From NCBI GenBank assembly GCA_003134555.1, contig PLBO01000113.1, forward strand, positions 1 through 64,000: 64,000 bases of DNA. The letters run 5' to 3'. The position numbers and the translations under genes were made by a program. This DNA comes from Actinomycetota bacterium. Lineage in GTDB: Bacteria > Actinomycetota > Acidimicrobiia > IMCC26256 > PALSA-610. The notes beneath the pieces are model-generated. The model saw only the letters and a program-made list of their open reading frames with translations. It was not told the DNA's origin and made no database searches. Positions within the stretch are counted from its first letter, which is position 1; every line of letters begins with the position of its first letter. Below are positions 7,936 to 15,784 of this stretch, piece by piece.

Positions 7936-8676
7936 TCAGCTTCCCGAGCGACGTTTCTCCCAGACCGAGACGTGATTCGTGCTGTCGCTTGTAAAGGGCG
8001 TCCGGTTCCAGTCGTTCCAGCGTTCACGCAAGGTCAGTCCGGCGAGTCGCGCCATCAGGTCGAGTTCGGACGGCCACACGTAGCGAAACGGCATCGAGAA
8101 GTTTCTCAGGCGACCATCGGACAACCAGTAGTGACGAGAGACAAGACCTTGCGCGGCGATGTCGTACTCGTCGAAGCCGAGCCTCGTCGGGCTCACATGA
8201 AACGCGCGGACGGTCTCACCGGGTGGAAGGCGCTGAAGCCCGGGGACGCCGACCTCGATCACGAAGCACCCACCGGGTTCCAGATGCGCGGCGACGTTCT
8301 GGAAGCACTGAACCTGTTCGTCTTGCGTCGTGAGGTTCTCGATCGTGTTGTACACGAGGTAGGCGAGTGTGAACGTCCCGTCCACCCTGGTGGTCGCGAA
8401 GTCGCCGATCGTGACGCTGATGCTCTCCGCGCCGGGCTTCGCCCGCAACTGGGCGACCATGGCCGGCGACAGATCGATTCCGTGCACCGGAACGCCGCGC
8501 CGGCCGAGGGGCAACGCGATACGGCCGGTACCGATGCCGAGCTCGAGAGCCGCGCCCGTCCCCGCCAGATCGGCGAGGAAGCTCACCGCCGGCTCGACGG
8601 CAGCCGGCTCGAACATGTGGGTCGAGTCGGCGTCGTATTTTTTCGCGACCCCTTCATCGAAATAGATCTTCGGCAC
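7936..8676 (-). CDS. Class I SAM-dependent methyltransferase
   Basis: The 246-residue protein shows the Rossmann-fold SAM-binding motif ALELGIGTGRIALPL (about residues 43-57), motif II GIDLSPAMVAQL and a motif near FATTRVDGTFTLAYLVYNTIENL. It resembles the methyltransferase at 53780-54553: both share an EYDI/ALELG/AYLVYNT-like plan, so they may be distant paralogues. The acceptor is unknown. The GTG start at 8676 is chosen because the preceding frame is arginine-rich and reads like non-coding sequence. The gene follows the NTF2-like gene with a 65-base gap. Confidence 0.85.
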   Translation of the reverse strand: MPKIYFDEGVAKKYDADSTHMFEPAAVEPAVSFLADLAGTGAALELGIGTGRIALPLGRRGVPVHGIDLSPAMVAQLRAKPGAESISVTIGDFATTRVDGTFTLAYLVYNTIENLTTQDEQVQCFQNVAAHLEPGGCFVIEVGVPGLQRLPPGETVRAFHVSPTRLGFDEYDIAAQGLVSRHYWLSDGRLRNFSMPFRYVWPSELDLMARLAGLTLRERWNDWNRTPFTSDSTNHVSVWEKRRSGS

Positions 8677-8741
8677 GGGCGCACTCTGCCAGGACTTCGG
8701 ACCTACCGCGATCGATTTCCCGGCGGCGATCCGCAGCTTGA

Positions 8742-9113
8742 CTACTCGACGGGCCGATAGCCCGAGCACATGATGCGCAACCAGGCGATCCGGTCGTCCT
8801 GAACGCCGAGATATGCCTGTTGCTCGACGATGAAGGCGCCGTCGGCGTTGGTGACGCGGAAGCGGTATCCGACCCGCTCGCGATCGATGACCACGTCTTG
8901 CTCGATTCCCTCGATCGACTCGATCAAATCGGTCGGTTCGAACCACTTGCCGAGAACCACGTCGTCCACGACCTCGACCGCGGAGTTCGATTCCCAGAAA
9001 CGACTAGGAGTCATGGCGCGAAAGTCGATCTCGGGAGCGAGCAGTCCGAGGAGCGCCGGAGCATCCTTCGCGGCCACCGCCCGAGCGAAGCGTTCGCCAA
9101 TTCGCATGTTCAT
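8742..9113 (-). CDS. NTF2-like / SnoaL-type small protein
   Basis: The 123-residue protein has the cone-shaped alpha+beta plan of the NTF2-like superfamily: an N-terminal helix RFARAVAAKDAPALLGLLAP, then FRAMTPSRFWE, an acidic loop, and paired strands ending in EQQAYLGVQDDRIAWLRIMCSGYRP. Members act as small isomerases or hydrolases or bind ligands, often next to other enzymes. No clear catalytic pair is visible. It is part of the leftward run from 11795 to 7936. Confidence 0.72.
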   Translation of the reverse strand: MNMRIGERFARAVAAKDAPALLGLLAPEIDFRAMTPSRFWESNSAVEVVDDVVLGKWFEPTDLIESIEGIEQDVVIDRERVGYRFRVTNADGAFIVEQQAYLGVQDDRIAWLRIMCSGYRPVE

Positions 9114-9143
9114 CTCAGCCTCCCGGATCTTTGCCCTCGAGGG

Positions 9144-9698
9144 TCAGGGTCGCCGCCCGACGAATGCAATGAGCCGTGTTTGCAGGTCGGCGTTTTCGTC
9201 GACATCGATCTTGGGGCCGTATTGACCGCTCTGGCGGAGCATCTCGTCGATTCCCTGGATGCCCTCGAACATCCGTGCAACTTCTACCGGATCGAGGGTT
9301 TCGTCGAGGCCCGTGGCTCGCGCCAGGTCCCACGTGTGGATCAGCACATCGCCGAGGATGAACATGCCGATCGCGTCGTCGAGTTGGTGTTCGCCCGCTT
9401 GCGCGTGACTGAACGTGCGGCTCGTGTGGTCGGGATCGTCGAGCAACGCCTGGATGCCGTCGCTCATGGTCAGCCACGCCTGCGCGGGATCGGTGTCGAT
9501 GGAAGGACCGGCGGGCAGTTCGACGCCCGCCCCGTCATGGAGGAAGGGCGGGATCCACTCGACGAGGTGTCCGACGACATCACGAGCGACCCACCCGTCG
9601 CACGGTGCCGGGCGATCCCACGCAGTCGGCGACACGGCCTTTGCTCGGAGCGTGAATTCCGCGGCGACCGCCCGGTAACGGTCTGCAACCTCACTCAT
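9144..9698 (-). CDS. DinB-superfamily protein of the TIGR03086 / mycothiol-dependent type
   Basis: The 184-residue protein has the four-helix plan of the actinobacterial DinB/maleylpyruvate-isomerase-like families. It has WDRPAPCDGW at residues 27-36, GHLVEWIP with a likely metal-binding histidine, and LIHTWDLARATG with a second histidine. TIGR03086 proteins are metal-binding and are thought to be linked to mycothiol chemistry in actinobacteria. The exact reaction is unknown. The ATG at 9698 gives the usual N-terminus. It is followed leftward by the NTF2-like gene after a 30-base gap, and its neighbour upstream is a DsbA-fold protein. Confidence 0.85.
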   Translation of the reverse strand: MSEVADRYRAVAAEFTLRAKAVSPTAWDRPAPCDGWVARDVVGHLVEWIPPFLHDGAGVELPAGPSIDTDPAQAWLTMSDGIQALLDDPDHTSRTFSHAQAGEHQLDDAIGMFILGDVLIHTWDLARATGLDETLDPVEVARMFEGIQGIDEMLRQSGQYGPKIDVDENADLQTRLIAFVGRRP

Positions 9699-9735
9699 CC
9701 GCGTTCACTCCTCCGCCAACCCGCCCGGCTGAGAT

Positions 9736-10323
9736 CTACCGCGGCACCGACGTGTGCTTGAACTCGTTGAGGTCGGACCACTCGAGCAGGTCGAGCACGC
9801 GGTCGATGTCGTCGGGCCGACCTCGATCCATCAGGCGCACGAATGCGGCCTGCCCGTCGACGACGAAAGTAGGTACTCCGAACATCGCATGACGCTTGAC
9901 GGCGTCGGTGTGTGACTGGGCAAGCGTCTTCAACGGCCGGCCCGTCGCGACCTCCGCGGCCACCGCGCTTGCGTCGAGTCCCACCGACGTAGCGATCTCG
10001 GCCAGCACTTCGTCCTTGGCGATCTTGCGGCCTTCGTCGTGGCGGGCCGCGAACGCGGCGAGATGCCAGTCGAGGAAATGATCGGGGAACTCGTCTCGAA
10101 TGGCGATGCCCCAGCTCAGCGCGCTCACGCCGGTTCCGCGCACCTCGGGGTCGAGCTCCCAAACCGGCGGAGCGCCCTCTTCGACGTGGATCTGGTCGAG
10201 CGAGAAGGGAAGGAAGGTGACGTCCCAATCGCGACCGGCGCGCAACCCGGCGACGACGGACTCGTGGCCGTTGCGGGCGAACGGACACCGGTAATCGAAA
10301 CTCACGGCAAACTGACGCGTCAC
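9736..10323 (-). CDS. DsbA-fold (FrnE / nitroreductase-like) oxidoreductase
   Basis: The 195-residue protein has the DsbA thioredoxin fold with an inserted helical domain. It begins FAVSFDYRCPFARN, where the active site has one cysteine (CPFA, Cys13) instead of CXXC, and it has the cis-proline segment MFGVPTFVVDGQ. A monothiol CPFA/CPWC-like site with this plan is found in the 2-hydroxychromene-2-carboxylate isomerase-like and mycothiol-linked branches of the family. There is no signal peptide, so it acts in the cytoplasm. The substrate is unknown. It is next to the DinB-like protein, which is compatible with a shared thiol-based function, but this is inferred. Confidence 0.83.
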   Translation of the reverse strand: MTRQFAVSFDYRCPFARNGHESVVAGLRAGRDWDVTFLPFSLDQIHVEEGAPPVWELDPEVRGTGVSALSWGIAIRDEFPDHFLDWHLAAFAARHDEGRKIAKDEVLAEIATSVGLDASAVAAEVATGRPLKTLAQSHTDAVKRHAMFGVPTFVVDGQAAFVRLMDRGRPDDIDRVLDLLEWSDLNEFKHTSVPR

Positions 10324-10375
10324 GGGTCCTCCTCGGGGTCACGCCCTCAAGGGCGCAACCGCACCAGCATGGTGG

Positions 10376-10897
10376 TCATTCCCTGCCGTTCACCAATGGA
10401 CGCAGGAGCAGCCCGAGGCCGACGCCGAACGCGGCGCCCGCCAGGACGTCGGAGGCGTGATGCAGCCGGACGTAAACGCGGGTGGCTGCCACCATCGTCG
10501 CGGCCGTGTACCAGCCCGGGCCGCCGCCGAGCAGGGTCGCGGCACAGAACGCGGCCGTCGCGTGACCGGAGGGAAAGGAGCTCGTGATCGGACGCCGCAG
10601 GCCGTGACGGAACTCGATGGCCGCGTAGTCCGCAGGTCGGATCCGAAGGAACAGGGATTTCACTGCGCCGTTGGTCAGCGCCGACTCCACGCCGAGTGCG
10701 AGCGAGAAGCGCGTCGCCCACTCGACGTCGCCGCCGCGCGCGAGCGCACGCGTGGCGCCGCAGACGTGCCACAAGATGCTGTGGTCGGCCGCGCTCGACA
10801 GCCGGTACGCGACCGCGTCGACGGGGGGACTGTGGAAGCCCTCGAACCGGCGCTCGACCGCCGCGTCGAACGCGGCGACGCGCTCGATGAGCTTCAT
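10376..10897 (-). CDS. PAP2-family phosphatase
   Basis: The 173-residue protein holds the three PAP2 motifs: KSLFLRIRP (residues 80-88), PSGH (109-112) and R140-x5-H146-x3-D150. The two histidines and the arginine form the phosphatase centre. The hydrophobicity suggests about four to five membrane segments, with the active site at the membrane surface. Members remove phosphate from phosphatidic acid, undecaprenyl pyrophosphate or decaprenyl-phosphoryl sugars. It lies 10 bases downstream of the nuclease gene. Confidence 0.92.
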   Translation of the reverse strand: MKLIERVAAFDAAVERRFEGFHSPPVDAVAYRLSSAADHSILWHVCGATRALARGGDVEWATRFSLALGVESALTNGAVKSLFLRIRPADYAAIEFRHGLRRPITSSFPSGHATAAFCAATLLGGGPGWYTAATMVAATRVYVRLHHASDVLAGAAFGVGLGLLLRPLVNGRE

Positions 10898-10907
10898 TCA
10901 AGCGGCT

Positions 10908-11795
10908 TCATGCAAAGACGAGAGGCAGTTGCGGGCGACCTTCGCGCTCGGCCTGACGCGCGACCAGTGTGGGTCGCGCGAGCTCGGGTTGACCGTCGAA
11001 CTCGGGGCAGAACTCCTGGAACGAGCAGTAGTTGCAGAGCGCGGACGTGCGGGGCCGGAAGTCGTCACGCTTGCACGCCTGGCGCACGGCCTGCATGACG
11101 GCGTTGGTTTTCACCTCGACGCCGCGCAGGCTCTGGTCGGAGGGTGCGGTGATGATGCGCTCGGGCTTCGACAGGTAGAGCAACTGCACGCGTGCAGGCC
11201 GGCGACCGAACATCCGCTCGCAGAGGAGCGAGTAGATGTGCACGCCGGCCATGCTCTTTTGTTCCCAGCCTTCACTCGGCGCCGAACCGGTCTTGTAGTC
11301 GGTGACGACGAGCTCGCCGTTCGCGTCGAGCTCGAGCCGGTCGATGATGCCGCGGATCGTCACGCCGCCGCTCGTGATCGCGCTGACGCGCAGCTCGACG
11401 CCGAGCACCGTCACCTCGCGCGGGTCTTCGATCTCGAAATAGCGCCGCACGAGCACTTCGGCGTCGGAGTGGAACGATGCACGTTCCTCGTCGGTGAGGT
11501 CGAGGTGCGCGAACTCGGGGTGCGCGGCGACGTCGGCCTCGGCGCGCGCGAGGTCGGACAGCGCCATCTCGAGTGTCCGCTCCGCCGGAGGACGCCACAT
11601 GAGGTACTGCAGCGCCAGGTGTACGAGGGTTCCCTTACTCGCCGGCGCGGACGGCGGCTCGGGGAGCCGTTCGATGTAGCCGAACCGGAATGCCAGCGGA
11701 CAGCTCGTGAACGTGCCCATCGAGCTCGGCGACAACGACACCGGTACGGGGTGACCCGGCTCCCGCGCCTGTTCGATCGTTTCCTCCGCCGTCAT
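10908..11795 (-). CDS. RecB-family PD-(D/E)XK nuclease with Fe-S cysteines
   Basis: The 295-residue protein opens with LSPSSMGTFTSCPLAFRF. It carries the PD-(D/E)XK core GIIDRLE...LVVTDYKTG, with the catalytic Asp and the Lys of DYKTG. It ends with CNYCSFQEFC (C-x2-C-x5-C), which together with the cysteine in TSCPLAF gives the four-cysteine Fe-S pattern of AddB/Cas4/RecB-like nucleases. It lacks a helicase part and no cas or recBCD genes are near, so it is a stand-alone RecB-type exonuclease, probably in DNA repair. ATG 11795 is supported by a -10-like TATCGT six bases upstream. It is divergent from the F420 gene at 11872. Confidence 0.9.
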   Translation of the reverse strand: MTAEETIEQAREPGHPVPVSLSPSSMGTFTSCPLAFRFGYIERLPEPPSAPASKGTLVHLALQYLMWRPPAERTLEMALSDLARAEADVAAHPEFAHLDLTDEERASFHSDAEVLVRRYFEIEDPREVTVLGVELRVSAITSGGVTIRGIIDRLELDANGELVVTDYKTGSAPSEGWEQKSMAGVHIYSLLCERMFGRRPARVQLLYLSKPERIITAPSDQSLRGVEVKTNAVMQAVRQACKRDDFRPRTSALCNYCSFQEFCPEFDGQPELARPTLVARQAEREGRPQLPLVFA

Positions 11796-11801
11796 GTACC
11801 G

Positions 11802-11807
11802 ACGATA
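11802..11807 (-). promoter_or_regulatory. -10-like hexamer TATCGT before the RecB-like gene
   Basis: It lies six bases before the ATG at 11795 on the minus strand and fixes the start there rather than at an upstream start in the same frame. Confidence 0.5.
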
Positions 11808-11839
11808 CCGCCGGGGTGTGCCGCTAACGGCGGACCGTC

Positions 11840-11845
11840 TAGGTT
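11840..11845 (+). promoter_or_regulatory. -10-like hexamer TAGGTT
   Basis: It is followed after six bases by an ATG at 11852 that opens a 7-codon leader ORF, not the main gene. See the entry for 11852-11875. Confidence 0.5.
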
Positions 11846-11851
11846 CGGGAC

Positions 11852-11875
11852 ATGCCCCTGAGGTTCGGAAAATGA
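11852..11875 (+). CDS. Possible 7-codon leader ORF coupled to the F420 oxidoreductase
   Basis: ATG 11852 opens MPLRFGK and stops at 11873-11875. The stop overlaps the ATG of the F420 gene at 11872 as ATGA. A -10-like TAGGTT ends six bases before it, so a leaderless mRNA would start on this ATG. Translation of the leader would then couple to the main gene. The segments around the two ATGs share a direct repeat AGGTTCGG (11841-11848 and 11861-11868). It is a small signal that could be chance. Confidence 0.35.
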   Translation: MPLRFGK

Positions 11876-12885
11876 AGGTCGACACCGGAGTGATGGCGCC
11901 GTCGCTGGCCGATATCGGACCGAAGGCCCGCGAGCTCGAGCAGTTGGGTTACGACGGGCTGCTGACGGCCGAGACCGGCCACGACGCGTTCCTGCCGCTC
12001 GTGCTGGCGGCCGAGCACACCGAGCGCATCGAGCTCGCGACGGGCATCGCCGTCGCGTTCGCCCGCACTCCGATGGTCCTCGCGTACACGGCCAACGACC
12101 TGCAGCAGATGTCGAAGGGCCGCTTCGTGCTCGGCCTGGGCTCTCAGATCAAGCCCCACATCGAGAAGCGGTTCTCGATGCCGTGGTCGCATCCGGCCCG
12201 GCGCATGCGCGAGTACATCCTCGCGTTGCGGGCCATCTGGAGCGCGTGGAACGAACAGACGCCGCTCAAGTTCGAGGGCGAGTTCTACCGCCACACCCTG
12301 ATGACGCCGTTCTTCGCCCCGCCCCCGAATCAGTTCGGTGCGCCCAAGGTCTTCCTCGCGGCCGTCGGCGAGAAGATGACCGAGGTCGCGGGCGAGGTCG
12401 CCGACGGCGTCATCATCCACGGCTTCACCACGGAGCGCTACGTCAAAGAGGTGACGATGCCGGCCATCGAGCGGGGCTTGCTCGCTTCCGGTCGTGATCG
12501 CTCCTCGTTCCAGGTCTCGGGTCCGCTGTTCGTCGTCACCGGCACGACCGACGATGAGGTGGCCACGGCCACCCAAGGCGTGAAGCAACAGATCGCGTTC
12601 TACGGCTCGACACCCGCGTACCGCGGCGTCCTCGAGCTGCACGGCTGGGGCGATCTGCAGCCGGAGCTCAACGGGCTGTCGAAGCAGGGCCGTTGGGTCG
12701 AGATGGGCGAGCTGATCGACGACGAGATCCTGCACACGTTCGCGGTCGTCGCCGGACCGGAAGGCGTCGGCGCGGAGCTCAAGCGGCGGTACGGCGGCAT
12801 CGTCGACCGGTGCTCGTTCTACGCGCCGTACCGCACCGATCCGGAGCGTTGGACGCGCGTGATCGACGACCTGAAGTCGGTATAG
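11872..12885 (+). CDS. F420-dependent LLM-class oxidoreductase (TIGR03617-like)
   Basis: The 337-residue protein is an LLM TIM barrel: an N-terminal MKVDTGVMAP, GLLTAETGHDAFLPLVLAAEHT, ATGIAVAFARTPMVLAYTANDLQQMSKGRF split over two strands, then LGSQIKPHIEKRF. It shows the PWSHPARRMREYILALRAIW block that marks the actinobacterial TIGR03617 subgroup of F420-binding oxidoreductases. The substrate is unknown. The start at 11872 gives the family N-terminus. An alternative in-frame upstream start at 11794 would add an unlikely basic extension. The gene runs towards the leftward hydrolase gene, with 13 bases between the stops. Confidence 0.87.
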   Translation: MKVDTGVMAPSLADIGPKARELEQLGYDGLLTAETGHDAFLPLVLAAEHTERIELATGIAVAFARTPMVLAYTANDLQQMSKGRFVLGLGSQIKPHIEKRFSMPWSHPARRMREYILALRAIWSAWNEQTPLKFEGEFYRHTLMTPFFAPPPNQFGAPKVFLAAVGEKMTEVAGEVADGVIIHGFTTERYVKEVTMPAIERGLLASGRDRSSFQVSGPLFVVTGTTDDEVATATQGVKQQIAFYGSTPAYRGVLELHGWGDLQPELNGLSKQGRWVEMGELIDDEILHTFAVVAGPEGVGAELKRRYGGIVDRCSFYAPYRTDPERWTRVIDDLKSV

Positions 12886-12898
12886 CCGGTCGGGGCGG

Positions 12899-13750
12899 TC
12901 ACGAGGAGAAGCGCCGGATCGACGCGACACAGGCGTCGGGGTCTTCCTGCGGACCGAAATGGCCGAGCCCGGCCAGCACCTCGACGTGCCCGTGGTGGAT
13001 GCGTTCGGAGATCTGCGACGCGAGGGGTGGGCCGACGTCGGTCGACCTCTCGCCGCACACGACCAACACGTCCGAACCGATCTCGCTCAGTCGCGCGAAC
13101 GCGCCGTGGTTCGGACCCATCGAGTACACGCGGGCCTCGATCTCGGGTCGGCATTTCAGCTCGAGCACACCGTCGCCGCGGTCACGCAAGCCGTACTCGA
13201 CGTACGCGCGCAGCGAGGCCTCGGTCATGACGTCGAGCGGAGGCTTCGATGCGTAGGCGGCGAAGGCCTCGTCGGTCGAGTGCCACACGTTCCTCCGTTT
13301 CCTCGCCGTGCGCGCCATGAAGAAGTCCTCTTGCGGAGGGAGAGGATCCTCGAAGGGGAAGATGATCGGCTCGTACGCCCAGATGCGCGCGAACGTTCCG
13401 GGTCGCTTCTGTTCGCCGAGGATCAACGCCGCGCCACCTTTCGAGTGGCCGCACGCGACGAGTGCCGGATCGCCGCCGACGCCGACGTGCTCGGCGACTG
13501 CGAGCACGTCGTCGGCGAATCCGTGCCACGAGTAGTCGGCATCGGGCGCGTCGCTGTCGCCGTGGCCGCGGAAGTCGAACGACCAGACGCGCCGCTCGCT
13601 TGCAACCAAACGCTGCGCAACCGGCTCCCAGACGCGGCCGTGAAAGCCGGTCGGATGCGCGAGCAGGATGGGTTCGCCGGCGCCGCCCCAGTCGTGGACC
13701 ACGAGTTGAATCCCGTTCGCGTCGAAGGAGTGTGACGTCGGCGCGGTCAC
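12899..13750 (-). CDS. Alpha/beta-fold hydrolase
   Basis: The 283-residue protein has LLAHPTGFHGRVWEPVAQ for the oxyanion-hole region, DFRGHGDSD, the nucleophile elbow GHSKGG with Ser103, and a C-terminal GLGHFGPQ with the catalytic histidine. It is an esterase- or lactonase-type alpha/beta hydrolase. The GTG at 13750 is chosen because it lies 13 bases beyond the stop of the F420 gene at 13764; an upstream start would overlap that gene. The same-strand order and short gap indicate co-transcription. The pair may act on the same substrate, but this is inferred. Confidence 0.87.
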   Translation of the reverse strand: MTAPTSHSFDANGIQLVVHDWGGAGEPILLAHPTGFHGRVWEPVAQRLVASERRVWSFDFRGHGDSDAPDADYSWHGFADDVLAVAEHVGVGGDPALVACGHSKGGAALILGEQKRPGTFARIWAYEPIIFPFEDPLPPQEDFFMARTARKRRNVWHSTDEAFAAYASKPPLDVMTEASLRAYVEYGLRDRGDGVLELKCRPEIEARVYSMGPNHGAFARLSEIGSDVLVVCGERSTDVGPPLASQISERIHHGHVEVLAGLGHFGPQEDPDACVASIRRFSS

Positions 13751-13763
13751 GTCGTGTCGGGCC

Positions 13764-14912
13764 TCAGCTCGTGCTCTCTTGCTCGGCCGCGTGATCGGTG
13801 ATGGCTTTCGTGATCGCATGGATGGCGCGGTTCACGAACTCTCCGCCGCTGCCGGTGACCCATTCGCACGACGCTTCCGGCCGTTCGAGCTGGCCCGTGA
13901 AATGCGGCATCACGTACTGCGCGAACAGTTCGAAACTGTGTTTCGTCGCGGCCGGGCTGGCCCAGTCGTGGCCGAACATCAAGAAGGTGCCGAACCCGCC
14001 GGACTCGTCGACGAGGGCCTCGATCTTCGCGATCGCGTCGTCGGGCGTGCCGATGACCGCGAAGCCGTCCTCGTCGACGTTGGCGATGATCTCCTGCGGG
14101 GTGTCGCCTCGCGTCGGCCCGGCCGGCAATACGTGCGTGAAGTATTTCGAGAAGGGCAGGATGCCGTACTCGACGTCGGCGCGCGCCTGCTCCCTCGTCT
14201 CCGCCAGGTGCATCGGTCCGACGAGTCGCCACTTGGATCGCTCGGCCGTGTGGCCGTGCTGCGCCGCCACCTCGTTCCACGTCTTCCAATGGGTGCCGAT
14301 CGCGTCGAAGCCCTGCTTCGTCGTGGCCGCGATCGAGAGCAATCCCGCGCCGTGCTTCCCCGCGGCCTTGGCGCCGGTCGGCGAGATGGACGCGGCGATC
14401 GCGACCTCGATGTTCGGTTCGCTGTACGGCTTCAACTGCAGACGCGCGTCCTGCAACGTGAACCAGTCGGTCTGCATGTTTACGGTTTCGCCGCGCAGGA
14501 GCGCCATGATCGCATCGAGCGCTTCATCCATACGAGGGCGTTGCAGGTCGGCGGGGATGCCGAGCATGTGTGCATCCGACGTGAGCTGCCCGGGACCGCA
14601 GCCGAGCATGGCTCGGCCGCGCGTGAGGTGATCGAGCAACACGAAGCGATCTGCGAGCATCAGCGGGTGGTGATAGGGGAGCGAGTTCACGCCGCTGCCG
14701 AGCCGGATGTACTTCGTGCGCGCGGCCGCGGCCGCGATGAACACCTCGGGCGAGGAGATGATCTCGTACCCACCCGAGTGGTGCTCGCCGATCCACACCT
14801 CGTGGAAGCCCAGGCGGTCGAGGTGCTCGATCAACTCGAGGTCGCGTTCGAGCGCGAGCGTCGGGTTCTGTCCCGTTGGATGGAACGGGGCCATGAAGAG
14901 TCCGAAGCGCAT
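13764..14912 (-). CDS. F420/flavin-dependent LLM-class monooxygenase, limonene-monooxygenase-like
   Basis: The 382-residue protein begins MRFGLFMAPFHPTGQNP and has the HEVWIGEHHSGGYEIISSPEVFIAAAA region in two blocks, then LGCGPGQLTSDAHMLG and the C-terminal FLMFGHDWASP. This places it in the branch with limonene 1,2-monooxygenase and similar proteins that act on hydrophobic substrates. ATG 14912 is chosen over an upstream ATG at 14948, as the latter would lie in the palindromic operator. The operator at 14930-14951 covers a possible -35 (TTGACC, 18 bases before a TCGAAT -10), so expression is probably regulated by a repressor shared with the acyl-CoA dehydrogenase at 17350. Confidence 0.87.
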   Translation of the reverse strand: MRFGLFMAPFHPTGQNPTLALERDLELIEHLDRLGFHEVWIGEHHSGGYEIISSPEVFIAAAAARTKYIRLGSGVNSLPYHHPLMLADRFVLLDHLTRGRAMLGCGPGQLTSDAHMLGIPADLQRPRMDEALDAIMALLRGETVNMQTDWFTLQDARLQLKPYSEPNIEVAIAASISPTGAKAAGKHGAGLLSIAATTKQGFDAIGTHWKTWNEVAAQHGHTAERSKWRLVGPMHLAETREQARADVEYGILPFSKYFTHVLPAGPTRGDTPQEIIANVDEDGFAVIGTPDDAIAKIEALVDESGGFGTFLMFGHDWASPAATKHSFELFAQYVMPHFTGQLERPEASCEWVTGSGGEFVNRAIHAITKAITDHAAEQESTS

Positions 14913-14929
14913 TTGCCCATTCGACCCTT

Positions 14930-14951
14930 GACTTGACCGCGCGGTCAAGTC
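14930..14951. promoter_or_regulatory. Perfect 22-bp palindrome, candidate repressor operator
   Basis: GACTTGACCGC at 14930-14940 is followed by its exact inverted copy, 14941-14951. The core TTGACC-N4-GGTCAA is the same as in the palindrome at 18585-18612. It sits 17 bases before the ATG at 14912. On the minus strand its TTGACC could be the -35 of the F420 gene, so a bound dimer (TetR-like in style) would block transcription. No regulator gene for it is seen nearby. Confidence 0.7.
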
Positions 14952-14981
14952 TGGGCGGTCAAGTCTGAGCGGTCAAGTCTG
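14941..14981. repeat. Three tandem copies of a 14-bp operator half-site
   Basis: GCGGTCAAGTCTG occurs at 14941-14953, 14955-14967 and 14969-14981, each 14 bases apart. The first copy is the right arm of the palindrome. The other two may be extra half-sites or the result of local duplication. Confidence 0.75.
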
Positions 14982-14991
14982 AGGCGTGTGC

Positions 14992-15753
14992 CTAGGGAAG
15001 TTGCGAGTCGACCCAAGCGGCGAGCGCGGGGCCGCTCTCGTAACTCGCGATAAGCGCGTAACGCGGCGCGATGCCGTTGTGCACGACGACGTGCCACAGC
15101 CGTTGCGTGTCAATGACGACGCGCGATCCCTTGTGCAGCGGTATGCGTGCCTCGGTGGCGGGGTCGGGGAGACCGTCGGGACCGGTGTCCATCAAGAGCA
15201 TGTAGCTCGTCGGATTGTCGGTGAGCTCGAGCCAGGTGCGCACGACCCAACCGTCAGTCGGCGGATTGAAACGGTTGTTGTCGTCGCGATGAAAGCTCCG
15301 CATCGCGAGATCGTGTTCCTGCGGCTCGAGCTTGATCGTGCGGACGCGCCCGAAGTCGGCGCCGACACTTTCGACGTAGTCCTTGATCGTCGGGCACTGC
15401 GCCGCGTTGCTCGTGAAACGCGCGCCCTTGTCGGGCCGCTCGTCGCCCGCGTTCCAAAAGCCGCGGCAATCGAGCTCGCCGTCGGCGGTAGCGATCGGCG
15501 CGAAGTTGGTGTCGCCGCCGCTCTTCCAGTCCATGTACTCGAGGTCGAGGTACTCGGCTGCCGGAACCTCGAACGGGAGGTCGGTCAACCGTACGAAACC
15601 ACGCGCCGCGAGCGCGTCGAGTCTCGGGTGCGGTGTATCGAGCGGAATCTCGCACGACCAGTGGTCGGCATTCGGCCAAAAGGAAACGACGGCGGAGCCG
15701 ACCGGATGGGAGGCGGAGCGTGGAGTTGACCCAGACCGAGACGTGGTCGACAT
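14992..15753 (-). CDS. Probable Fe(II)/2OG-type dioxygenase (aspartyl/asparaginyl hydroxylase-like)
   Basis: The 253-residue protein shows a metal-binding pattern of the double-stranded beta-helix fold: FHRDDN with His155 and Asp157, a block GWVVRTWLELTDNP, then RLWHVVVHNGIAPRYALIASYE, with a distal histidine (His221 or His225) and Arg231 for 2-oxoglutarate. This resembles the aspartyl/asparaginyl beta-hydroxylase clan, but the family assignment is by motif only. ATG 15753 is backed by a -10-like TAGACT seven bases upstream. It precedes the F420 gene by 79 bases, but the operator in between suggests separate control. Confidence 0.65.
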   Translation of the reverse strand: MSTTSRSGSTPRSASHPVGSAVVSFWPNADHWSCEIPLDTPHPRLDALAARGFVRLTDLPFEVPAAEYLDLEYMDWKSGGDTNFAPIATADGELDCRGFWNAGDERPDKGARFTSNAAQCPTIKDYVESVGADFGRVRTIKLEPQEHDLAMRSFHRDDNNRFNPPTDGWVVRTWLELTDNPTSYMLLMDTGPDGLPDPATEARIPLHKGSRVVIDTQRLWHVVVHNGIAPRYALIASYESGPALAAWVDSQLP

Positions 15754-15760
15754 GCCTGGG

Positions 15761-15766
15761 AGTCTA
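15761..15766 (-). promoter_or_regulatory. -10-like hexamer TAGACT
   Basis: It lies seven bases before the ATG at 15753 on the minus strand. Confidence 0.5.
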
Positions 15767-15784
15767 CGGTCGTATGCCTCCTGA

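Noticed and set aside
7428-7994. Glu/Gly-rich and Arg/Pro-rich frames over the Lys-rich gene
   Set aside because: These are the two other frames of the repeat. Only the KKA frame has a ribosome-binding site and a stop right before the terminator.
8926-8940. tRNA-like GGTTCGAA boxes
   Set aside because: This and similar spots (29316, 57437) lie in coding genes and have no acceptor or anticodon stem around them.
10908-11795. Cas4 nuclease of a CRISPR system
   Set aside because: The fold and cysteines fit, but there are no repeats or other cas genes in the window. It is a general RecB-type nuclease.
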